From contig JACVVK020000033.1 of the NCBI GenBank assembly GCA_018292915.2, positions 326,501-390,500 of the forward strand: 64,000 bases of DNA, in the 5' to 3' direction. Below, one piece after another: positions 1-12,431 of the stretch. Under the pieces are notes generated by a model. That model was not told the origin of the DNA. It ran no database searches and saw nothing but the letters and a program-made list of their open reading frames with translations. This DNA is from Batillaria attramentaria. Its lineage: Eukaryota > Mollusca > Gastropoda > Batillariidae. Each line of letters opens with the position of its first letter. The stretch's first letter is position 1. The position numbers were made by a program, and so were the translations under genes.

Positions 1-138
1 GGTTTCTTTTTTACATTGATCTGAGGGTCCAGATACATTCCCTTGCCCAGGGGGACAGGAGGGTCAGTGGCAGGTCAAGTGACCTGGTTATTTTGGCCTG
101 TGTGCAGATGATTATGCATACCAATGTTTATTTTCCAG

Positions 139-3100
139 GCAGAACTACAGGAGCTGCAGGAAGATGATGAGCCCCCCAGTGCCCCTGTCCCCACTCGTTC
201 CCCCGCTCCTTCCCACCCCCCTCCCACACAGTCCCCACCAGTGTTTGCTCCCACTACGAGTCAGGGCCAGTCTCCACAGACATCTCCTAGTCCAGCAGCC
301 TCTTCTTCACACCCATTTGGTGGAGATGCTGTGACTGTTATCCAGGACAGGATAGCCATGTACCAGCAAGCATTCGACAGAGCAAAGGCCACTGGAGATG
401 CCTCAAAACAGAGACGGCTAGACAGAGGGTTAAAGGTATGGCACATGCAATTTTTCTTCTTCAGCGTTCAGTGTCACAGGCACAAGTGAGCCTGGCTCAT
501 TTTGGTCAGGAAAAGTTTAGAAAAAATTTCTTCCAGTCAGGAAATGCCAGTTGAAGATTTCCTCTTTGTATAGATCTTAGGTTTGAGTTTCGCTCAGTGG
601 GTTCTGATATGAAACAGCTTGGATGATGTGTCAGGGCTGTGTCATTTCTCTAACACAAAAGATATTTTGGATAATTTTCTTTGTCAGGAAGACCTTTAAT
701 TATTTAGTTCTATTGCTATACTTACTGATGTAGCCACAATTTTATGATATGTTTTGCAACAGTTACGTTACAGTTGAAAAACATTTGTGTGTCAGCATAG
801 CATTTAGTCTGTTTTGCTGCTGTCTTTGCCTAGACCCTGACTGACACACTGCGGAAAGTAAAAGCTGGCAAACCTATAGCTGAGGATGATATTCCTCCTC
901 CAGTTGCTTTGGGAACAACTTCTTCAACTGCTTCAACACCAAGTCCCACTCACACTTCTCCAGGTATGCCACGTATATGGGCATGGCTCAGAAATGGCGT
1001 AGAACGCCCGATCGTTGCACTAGCAGACTTTGAGTGGAAATAAAAATACCTTAGAATGGTAATTTTTTTAATGTAAGGGCACCAGTGTTTAGCAGATGTA
1101 TGAAACTCTGGCTCCTAAACTTTTCCTCGTCGGAATATTGTAAATAAATCGGTGCAATTGCACTTTTCCCGCATTTTCGGCGTCGCCGCTGAGCGCGATT
1201 TTGTGACAAACGGTTTTTTGGTCCTTTACAGTGATCAAAAATAACTTAAAAAAGAAAGTGCCCACCGCTTGATAATCCAGTACAGTAAACTTGGAAGTGG
1301 TCCGTAGTCGGTTCCAAAACTTTCATTTTGAAATTTACCGCTTACTATGCGAGCCACGTTGGATTTTCGTGACCAGGAATGTACGTCAGCCATTGCTGTA
1401 AAAATAGCCGCGGCGGAATAATCGTTACCCGGCCGGAAATAATAAACACAACAACAACAAAAAGTTGTGCATTTTGTATTAAACTCACGCCAGTTTTTTA
1501 ACCATAAAGCGATAGCATTCGTCAGATACTCATACCGTCGAAAATATGCGATATCGGTCGCGCTCCGAGTTTTGTTGTGAACGGCGTGTTACGTACTACT
1601 TTTTTACTTGCGCAGTGGCGCGAATCGGCTGACTTTCGTTTCGCTCGCAGCACCATGTGCGATTTATTCTGGCCAGATTTGTCTTTGTGTGGAATCGGGA
1701 AACAGAATGTCGAAGAACAACGAAGAAAATGTAAGGTAAGTTTTTGTTGTCAGTCCTGATCTGCTTGTTATGTACTTCGCAACAGCGTTTTTGACCTGAT
1801 GTTTCTTCAATTATAGCTTCTGTGCAATGTAGTTCACTGATCAAGACGAAAGCAATCTTTGGAAAAATGTTTCGCCGAGACATCACTCCGTGTTTCCACA
1901 GTTTTCATAGTGCGTATCTACAAGAAAAAAACATTTTATTGGACTGTCTGAGATGTTTTTGTAGTCAAGATAACGTACAAAGCGCATTAACAGTTCTGTG
2001 AAAAATTACAGAATCTAGGGCGGCGGGCTTGCGAAATAATTACGTTTGAAGTCAAATCGCTTGAATTTTACGGAACTCCATTTAGGTGATTGCAAAATTT
2101 AGACTCCAATAATGGTGTCCGTTATCTCACAACAAAGAGTTGTACTCGTTTTCAGGCTTTCATGTTTACAGGTAGAGAAACAGCCCAGAATTGTGAAAGA
2201 CATGAATTTGTTCACGTCTCACTCATTAATAGTTGCAAGGGATCATGTCCGATTGTGTTCACTATTATTGTGCGTGGTCAAGAATATATCGGCTGTAATG
2301 GTCAAAGTTTGTAACTTCACTACAAATCTGTGGCTAACGCCTCATCATCAGCGTTGTGATGTTATGAACGTCGCATCAAACTATCAACTACGTTTCTACA
2401 CGTGAAATGCCTTTATGTGAGAGCATGACTGCTGCAGTTTTGGACAGTTTTAAAGAGGAGGAACTGTTTAAAGAATTAATTACTGTTTTTAAACATGTCA
2501 GTCCTTAGCACGTAACATCACAACACAAACTTAAACAAAGGTGTGTTGTGATGTTATGAACAACACTTTTCATTGAAATGATTCTTTGCTGGTGAATTGG
2601 GTGTGCTTTATTGAGTTTAGTGATAAGCAGGGTTTTTTTTTGAAGCAGTTGGGGTTCTCTACATCAAGTCTGTGGGTTATTTTTAGAGAAGTAAATGTTG
2701 ATCACTTCACAACAAAGCTTTTGGAGTGAGGTTATGAACTGACAGCAAATGTTTTTACTCAGGCCGTCAGGGTCATATTGTAGATTTAGGTTATGAGGAT
2801 GATGCTTCAGTCATGATTCATACTTCCCCTCTTCTAATCATACATGCATTTTTGTGTGGTTTTGCACAAAGTAGGTCTTTGTTAGTTCATAACTTCACAA
2901 CAATGTATGATCCATGGTCTGCCATTGTTTGTGTGAAGTTATGTACGTCTCTCACGAGTGTGCTGACCTGCAGTAAGATGACAATTTTGAAGAAACATAA
3001 CTGGGTGCAGGTAACTTCAACTGTTGGAGTTCTGTGAGAGTAGATTAAAGAGGTTTATGCAGGTCTGTTGTTTAAATTGACAAAATGTGAAAAGATGCAA

Positions 3101-6100
3101 GTGCAATGTGTTGTGATGTTATGAACAGTTCAGTTACATACAATAAACACAGCTGTTGTACGGCATTAGGTCAGCGGTTGCATAATTTCACATTCACATC
3201 CTGTGTGAAGCATTAGGTTCCTGTCCTAGTCATTTTAACAGACTTTTGAAGTTTTCGGTGCCATTCTGCTGTTTGTAACTTCACAACAATCCTTTGGTGT
3301 GAGGTTATGGACTGATAGCAAATATTTTCCCCTGATGGTCATACTGTAGATTTAGGTTATGAGAATGATGGTTCAGTCATGATTCATACTTCCCCTCTTC
3401 TATTCATACATGCATTTTTGTGTGGTTTGCACAAAATAGGTCTTGTGTTAGTTCATAACTTCACAACAATGTATGATCCATGGTCTGCCATTGTTTGTGT
3501 GAAGTTATGTACATCTCTCACGAGTGTGCTGACCTGCAATAAGATGACAATTTTGAAGAAACATAACTGGGTGCAGGTAACTTCAACTGTTGGAGTTCTG
3601 TGAGAGTAGATTAAGAGGTTTATGCAGGTCTATTGTTTAAAATTGACAAAATGTGAAAAAGATGCAAGTGCAGTGTGTCGTGTGTTGATGAACAGTTCAG
3701 TTACATACAATAAACACAGCTGTTGTAAGGCATTAGGTCAGCGGTTGCATAACATGGGGTTCATTGAACGAAGGTAACAGCTCTTTGCTTCTTAGAGGAT
3801 TTATAGGACAGTCATTCTTTAAAATGTGCTACATGAAGTTGAACAAATAATAAAGGATGTTTATAACTGTTATTGGAAAAATGTCTCTTTCAAACAGATG
3901 AAGGATGGTGTTTGATGTCTGATTTATCATAACATGAATTTATCTGCAATGTAGAAATAATGTCATTAACTTTTATGAACTGTCAATCTGCAGAGTGCCA
4001 GAAGGTCGACGACTTTGTGGAAGCTGTTTTTTCAAGCAAACCGAAAGAAGGGAGAAGCCGTCTACTATGCATAGGTTTGTGTCTCCAAACGCACGGCATA
4101 CAAAGCTATATATCTTTAACCATTGTTGCAAAAAGTCATGAGATGCCAAGACAAGTTTTTACATGAGATGTCAAGACAAGGTTTTTACATGATCCTGTTT
4201 ATTTTAGTTTTTCTTGGCTTTAGGCTGACGCTGGTCTCTCCATGTCAGAAATCTTATAAGGTGATGTCTCCTGTGTCCAGAGTGCTGGAAGTGTTGCATG
4301 ATGGTTCTGAGGTGAAGCTTCACTACATGCAAAGGAAAGGGGGATGTATACACCGGTGGGCGGATGTGGCCCTGGCATCCCACCGAGCAGATACAAGGAA
4401 CTGTTGCTGCCCCTAAACTCAATTGCCAGAGCGCAAACTTGCATTTACTTTCAGTTAAATCTGGAAGACGTTTTCCGCTGAGCCATTAACAGCCCCACTG
4501 ACCTCTGTGGTAGCCAGGCAGTTTAGACTAGTTACCTGAAAACTACATGCAGTTTTTCACCTATGTGTCTGTGGTTTGAATATTCTTCTTGAATGTTGTG
4601 GCATTTGGAACAGTATTTTTGTAGCTTGCTGTTATAGATCTATATGAAACTTGCTTAATAAAATCAACAAATCTATAACTTTATCTGTTTTTACATAGTT
4701 CTGTTCCAAGGATAAGCAGAGTGGCTGTAAAAACAAAACTATCACAATGAATGCACTCGAATTGTAGCCATAAATAAACATCTGCACATAATATGGACCA
4801 GTCCCAGAATAGGTGAACAATAGTTTCCTCTCCCAGACCACAAAATAAACACATGAACATGCTCTTTCATGGTCAGCAGTGATGTAAATACTTACACTCA
4901 AGGCATTATAAAACTGCTTCAGGTAAAAAGAAGAAGAAAAGTGCACTATGTACACTTAAGTATTACGTGCCAAATGGGGTTTTTTCACTCCTAGAATGTG
5001 TTCCCAGTATCTTATCAGCTCTAATGTCATAGTTTCTGTTTTGCCCCCTGTTTCTCTTAATAAGAAAAAAAGCTGAAAGCCTACTGAGTAGCTTTATATG
5101 AATATTGTGCGTTTTGGGTGAAATTTGAAGTACTTAAGACAGTCGCAGATCTTTAGAGTTGAAAAATGTTGTGAAGTTATGTACAACATTTACCAGCTTG
5201 TCAACATGTCTTAGGATGATTTACTTCAGAAGTAAAATAAAAGTTCCATACAATAAAAATGGTGATGTAGTATAAATGCTTTACTTTTTTAGTCAGAGAA
5301 TGGTCTTAATGGAGCACACATTCTAAAAAAGCTGGCCATGTCACGTTTGTGAAGTTATGTACATTTCCCCTCCTTGAGACTGTTTTTTCTTGTACTGGCT
5401 GAAATTGGGGGCGATTCATATTCTTAAAGGGCTTCAACTGCAGGGGTGTAATGTTCACTCACCTTTACCACCTGTGATGCTCAACTACTGCTAAGAAAGG
5501 TTTGTTTTATTTGTGAAAACAGGAGAGAGACATCTCATTGTTGTTAAGTTATGTACTACGGTAACATTCCATATTTTTTCCCCCATTGTTTTTATGTTTT
5601 CTGGGGACAATAGTGGCAACAGTGGATACCTGCTTTGTAGATAGTCTGCTGATTTGGTTTTTAAAGGTCATTGTTAATCTCTTAATAAGTTTGTAAACAA
5701 ATTTTAGCCTTGTGACGTTGTGAAGTTATGTACTGAAGTTCCCCTTTAGTTAGTTTAGGCAAATGTATCAATACCAAAACCTCTTTCATGGTCAGCAGTG
5801 ATGTAAATACTTACACCTAGACATTCTAAAACTGCTTCATGTAAACAAAGTGCATTATGTACACTCACTATGTGCCAAAAGGGGTTTTTCATTTCTAGAA
5901 TGTGTTCCCAGTGTCGTATCAGCTCTAATGTCATAGTTTCTGTTTTGCCCGCTGTTTCTCTTAATAAGAAAAAAAGCTGAAAGCCTACTGATAAGCTTTA
6001 TATGAATATTTTGTGTTTTGGATGAAATTTGAAGTACTTATGACAGTCGTAGATCTTCAGAGTTGAAAAATGTTGTGAAGTTACGTACATTTTCTGCTTC

Positions 6101-9100
6101 TTAAAATATCTCGCTTCTTTGAAGTCCAAGAACAGTGTAACTATTTCAGTTAACCCAACTGGTTTTTCTTTATAACAGGGTGCAATTTAAATGAATTTCT
6201 TTGTATCTCTTTCCAGTGAATGGGAGCAAGAAGTTCCTGTGATGTTGTGATGTTATGTACACAGTGATAATGGTTGGCGTCATATTACACAAGTAATAAA
6301 TGAGTGAATGACGCAAAAAATGGTTCAGATGATGTGTTTTTGTTTGAAGATGGTGTGCCCCAAGTCCAATGTGTAAATTATGATTTTCTATTTTGCCTTA
6401 GTGTGTCACAACTTTTCAACACCATTTCTGAGCCATGCCCATATATCAGGTGATGTATATATTCTTTGGGCTGGCTGCATTCATTTACACCAGTCACAAG
6501 CATCTTCATAGTGTTTAAGAGGAAGACCCGTTAGTTTAGCTCATGGCATGTTGGCAGGAATATGGATGCTGTTTTCGCTGTTGTTTAGTTTTACTGTAGC
6601 TTTGATCAGAGATTATGAAGTGAAGGCAAGATGTACACTGTCAGTGTCAATGGGTCAAACAAATTCTGAGTTTATTTTGTTCTTTTGTTTTTAGAACCAC
6701 GTCAGTCTCCTGCTCACCAGAGTCGACCCCCAGTGGTCGACTTGCCGGGTCCGTCCAGCGCGCCGCCCAGCACATCTTCAGCATCACCAGGTACAGCAGA
6801 ACCCACATCAGATAGGGGATAACATTTAACATGAAGGACTACGAGGAGTCTGTGATTTCTGTTGAGAAAGAATTGAAGTACCACCCATTGAGTGCGACAC
6901 GTTTTTTTACGTGGCCTTGAACATTTGCACTGTCTCGCGCTATTTGGGCGGGCCATTCTGGTATACAGCCGTGCTCATCGTGCTTAACGTGGCGTGGTTA
7001 CCCTCCGTGCATCACTAAGCTGTAAAATCAGTTATAGTGCTGGTTTATGGCTGTCAGGAGAAAGATTGTTTTTGCAAGGTGAATTTCAGAAACTTTCGAA
7101 CACAAGTTGTCGTAAGTTGTAAGTGCTAAAATATAGCTGTTGTAGCTGAATGGAGGACGACTGGTGCTCTTTGTGTTAAAAAACAAAATAAAAAACTAAA
7201 GGCAGCACAACCCTCATCTGAGTATTTTTATAAGACTAAAGTAAGTTTGTAAGAGTGTCTGTATTTATGTGTGTGCAGATAAAAATACACACAAAATGTT
7301 AGAAACACGACGAGACCAGTACCGACATGCTGCCTTGGCCGCCAAGAGAGGTGGTGATATTCCAACAGCCTCAAAATACGTGAAGATAGCCAAGCAGTTT
7401 GATACAGTTATTGAGGCGCTAGATGAGGGAAAGCCCATTGACCTGTCAAAGATGCCACCTCCACCACCAGAAATAAAAGGTAAGTCCATAATTCCTTGCA
7501 CTTCTGGCGCATAAATCTTTTAATAAAACCTTGGTGTCCACGGGTGGAGACGTGAAAACTGTCAACATGCCTCAAAGAGGAATTAGGAAGAGTAATCAGC
7601 CTGAAGCTACCACATGGCAGTTACAGTGTCAGAAGGGTTAATCTGTTCAGGTCCTTCATCTCAAACAGCTCGACAGCCGACTCCAGAAGTACAGGTGCAA
7701 AAGTCAGCGATGCAGGGAGCTGGGGGAAAAGATGGCGCAGCAGAAGAGGTTGAAGTTCCGCCCGAGCCCACTGAGGAAGGTACATCTTTTGTCTGTTCTA
7801 TGTCGATTTCTCTGTCTCTCTCACACACTTGCGCACAGTTGCCCAGGGACTGACTGTCCTGAGGATAAAGCTTACAAACTTTTTACCTGTTCTGACATGC
7901 AGTAAACATTTTTTTATACTCCTCTGCCACTCTTAGCAGGCCATGGTTTAAAAATGCGTTATCTGTCACATGTGGTATATTAAACAATTTTTATAGTGTG
8001 CATGCTTCAAACACATACAAAGGAAAGTAAAACATTTCAGTCACAGATGCAATGCGAAGTATTTCGAATGCTAATGGCAGCTTTCAGATCAAGAAAATCC
8101 GGGTACAGACAGAGTATAAATAATTTTCACAATTAGGTGCTCCTGACTATGTAAATTATACAACACTTGTTTGTTGATTTTGACCATTAAAACACATGAA
8201 GTTTTCAACAAACTTGCAATGTGTATCAGAGACATACAACAGTTTGTTTATGTCTCTGGGTGTATTTTACCTAATCAGGAGCACCTCATGGTGAAAACTA
8301 TAGATCTTTGTGTGTCACAGCAGAGAAGGGGTAATCTCTGAGTGAACTGGAAGTGAAGCTCAAAGTAGGGGTAATTTTTGTGTGACATAAAACATATTGT
8401 GTTGCAGAAGCCAAAAGGTTATTCCAAGCACCAGATGCCCCCAGGACTGTAATGGAGGCCTTGATACAGCGACTGGAAAAGTACAAGAGTTCTGAGGATA
8501 GCGCGAAGGCGGCTGGGGAGAGCAGCAAAGCACGTAGAATGGGCAGGATTGTCAAGGTATATGTACAATCGAAAGTGTTTTGATTTGGAATAATGCCCAG
8601 TAGTAGTGGCTAACTCTTATAATGTAATAATCTTAACTTTGCGACCACTTTTTACACTAAAATATCTTGAATTTGGTTGAAAAGGTCTGGTTGAAAATCA
8701 AGGAGCACAGAAAAACAGTTTGTTTTGATGGCATACCTTACCTGACATTTTATATCCTCCTTGTCTTTTTAATTGCACACAAGCATTTTCCACCTCCTAA
8801 ACTCCCAAACGGACCACCACAACAAACTGAAACTTGTGAGATGGCACAAACGAGCAGGTGGCTGTTGTAATTAAATTGATTGATTAAATAAAACTCTGAT
8901 CAGAAGCTTTTTCATGTGTGCCTGTTCAAATATTACCCAACGCTGTTCAGACATGGAATATCAATTTTGCAGCAATACCAAGATGCCATCAAGATGTACA
9001 AAGCTGGCAAGCCTGTGGATTTTGATGAGCTCCCTGTGCCACCAGGTGAACTTGGAGAAACAGAGCAGCTGGCCATAATAAATGGCTTGTGCATGTCTAG

Positions 9101-9219
9101 TATGTCTGCTGCAGACATGGAAAATGAATAAATAAATAAGTAAAGTAACAGTGACGTAGGGTCAGAGATATTGGTAAAGTCACTTGCTACATGAATGCAC
9201 CTTCATGCACATGCTTGCA

Positions 9220-9264
<45 letters not shown>

Positions 9265-12200
9265 TCTTCCCAAGTCATTTCTTTCCTATCTCTGTTTTCT
9301 GACTTTCATTACCCCTGTTCTGCAGGCTTTGGTCCCATACCCAAGGATGCGGGCCCCCCTACCGCAGCTGCCTCACCATCGCCACGGCAACCAGCACCCA
9401 CAGGAGGTGCGTCTGCATCGGCGCTGCCACCAGCTCCAACCCCAAAACCACAGGCAGTCTCTCCACAAAGACCGGCAGGTCCAGTGGCTTCTGGAGCGTC
9501 AGTCAAGTCTTCATCCTCAGGGACATCAGTAGATGGTGGCAGCCATGGGATCTCACGGACAGCAGGTTGGTTGGGTGTGACTGGAAATCTTCTGCCATTT
9601 GGTGAAGGGGTTTAGGCACTATGGATGTGATAAGCACTTAGTGTGTGTGTGTGTGTTGGGGAAGCCAGGATGGTTGAGTGGGGTTAGTGGAGTTTTGGAC
9701 CATCGTTTCTGGGGTTGTGTGTTCGACTGCTGACTGGGGGCCTAAAAGTTCATGCTGTCATTTGTATTGTTTCCCCGTATTTGGCAGCATCCTTAGCTGG
9801 TGTTGACAAACGAATGTTAATCTCCCAAACACCCCATTGTACTTGATACAGGGTTAGTGTACATCATAATTATTTGTAATACAATTCATTTACACAGCAT
9901 AAGTGGTTGCATAATTATCATGCAGCTGTGCGACAAGCCCTGTCTTGGTAGGCTTTGAGTTATTGAATTTGAGAAACTGTGTTGTACTCACCAGTGAAAT
10001 GATTAAGATTTGTCACCAGGCTCTCGCAAGAGTGGCTACTCTCGGCAAGAGCAGCAGCTTGGATTTCTGCGTGAGCGTGTAGAGGAATTTAAACAGCGGC
10101 CTTGCAAGCCAAGAAGAACAAGGACTTGGAGCTGGCGAAGCAACACATCCGCATGATGAAGGTAAATTGTCTTGAGCTGATGTGCTTTTCTCTCACATCC
10201 CCTTGACAGTGTATTGTTGGTGTTGTTGCCAAGCCTTGTAAATGTAATGGTGATAATTGTATAGCACTTACAGTCCCTGGGAGGAGAATCAGTGATATGT
10301 CCATTGTGAAATATGCTGACATTTGTAACGCAGATCGTTCTGTACACTGTAATTCCACCTATTGCTAAATATTGTCCTCCCCCAAAATAGTGTGTTTCCT
10401 CCTCTGAAGCACTTGAAATCATGCCAAAATGCACCATATTGTGCAGATTTTAGTCTAATTCTAAATCTTTTCTTCCAAAAAAAAAAAAGAAAAAAAAATG
10501 TTTTCTCCTCTGGAGCACTTAAAATTATGCCAAAATGCATCAAATTGCACAGATTTTAGTGTAATTGGAAAACAAATCATGGGGGAGACATGCTTGTGGT
10601 TTTGCCACTTTGCCACTGAATGCTACACACCTTTCCTCCTTTTGGACCACAGACCATTTTACACATTTTAAGCTTTGAAATTACCAGTGCAGGGAGTGTA
10701 AGAATTTTTCACAGAATCCTGTTTCTGGTATTGGCTGTAGCATGTTGTCTTTTTTGTACAGGGCATTGAGCCGATGGTGGAAGCCTTGGAAGCTGGTTTG
10801 CCCGTGGACCTGGCCCAGGTATGTCATGTATTGAACTGTGAAATGTGACTTCAGGCTTGCTGAACACAACTGAAGTGCCTTCCAGTATTAGTGTAGCACT
10901 GTTCAGACATACATAGTGGTAGTTAGATATATATATATATATATATATCAATTTTGTGACCCTGCATGTACAAACCATGGCATAAATGGTGGTGGTGGTG
11001 GTGTTTTGTTTTGTTTTTTTTAAGCAAAATTGATTTCTGTACAGGAAACATTCCTTGCAAACATTTGATTTTACAGCTGTAATTATTTTCACAACCACTA
11101 TCGTGGCTTGCTAAACCCATTGCCTAGTAGTTTGTACTGGAAAACAGTGACCCTGACTTACAATGGGGGGGGGGGGGGGGGGACATTTTGCAGGGTCACA
11201 TTAACAATTAGTTAGGCAGGGCAGGATGCTTTTGTGGGGTTGTGGGATGTCCCTGTGAGAAGAAAATGCAATACATGTATTTGGATTGTGGCGTTTTTCC
11301 TGTAGGTGCCCCCATCACCTCTAGCGAACGAAGATAACGAGGACAAGTACGTGGTGGTGTCAGCTGAAGAGTGCACACCGACTGGTGACAGGGAAGAAGT
11401 GTTCACACAGTTGGAGCAAGACCTGATCACACAGATACGGGTATGTGCTTCTTAATCTGTCTTTCTGTCTGTCTGTCTTGCCTGCCTGTCTGTCTTTCAC
11501 TGCAAGTCTGCAGCAGCCACTGTGTCTTTATTTTCTTTACTTTTTTTTTCAGTTATGCACCTTGCAATTTTTATTATTTACATTTTTATTTCATTTTATT
11601 TCTTTTTTTTAACTGATTACATGCAGGGTTTCCTATCCGTGTCAGACACCAGTCATAGACCAATTCATTTTCAAAATGTCCGAGTATTTTCTTACCATGG
11701 CAGACATATGTCATATCATTTCTGTGCGGGCAGTGGACAATATACAGGACAAATGTCCTTAATACCTTTATGTTTATGTTCAGCCAGGACGTTTTGCCTA
11801 TCATAGTTCCCACAGGTATGAACCCCTGTACAGCTATCAGAATGTTTTTGTCTTTGTTCTTGGTTGCAAATTGCTGTTTGTCTGCTCAACATTACCAGTA
11901 TTTTCTTCTTCTTTTTTTTTTCTTCAGACATGTGCAACCAACACTCAACATTTTACGAAACTTGGAGATGTTCCTGCAGCTGCCAAGTAAGTAAGATTTG
12001 TTTGTTTGTTTTGGCATCAACAGCATATTGTTACTGCTAGCAGTGCTGGTAGATTCGCAAATCTAGCGTTTTGATAAAACAATATTGAGATCAACTTTGA
12101 AGTTTTCCATGTGTATTGTAGGTTTGACTCTACACCGTTTCTCGGCTTTCCTATTAATTCTAGGTTCCAGAAGCTGGAACAAGGTTGCAGGAAGGACCTG

Positions 12201-12376
12201 GAGTCCTTGAAGAGCGCCAAGAGACATGGAGACCCTGTACCCAAGTTCCACTATGAGACGCGCAGTTTTTCCATAGTGCAGTAAGTATAATGATAATAAT
12301 AATACATCATATTTATAAGGCGCCCGTCTCTGAAGGACAGACTCAGAGTGCACACACCCACACACATACCCACACA

Positions 12377-12431
<55 letters not shown>

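Larger units (their letters stand above)
964..6694 (+). other. Large CC2D1 intron (5.7 kb) rich in unusual sequence
   Basis: This intron separates the end of DM14 domain 1 from a Pro/Ser-rich linker exon. It contains a CpG-rich block (about 1150-1735), the candidate nested ORF, two large direct duplications and the periodic inverted-motif array, each listed separately. No further CC2D1 exon was recognised in it. Confidence 0.8.

Noticed and set aside
1707..1735. Alternative first coding exon of CC2D1
   Set aside because: It ends in phase 2, while the CC2D1 exon at 6695 needs phase 1, so it could only be non-coding if joined.
2118..6262. CRISPR array
   Set aside because: Regularly spaced short repeats, but spacing is ~190 bases, the motif occurs in both orientations, and the window is animal DNA with no cas genes.
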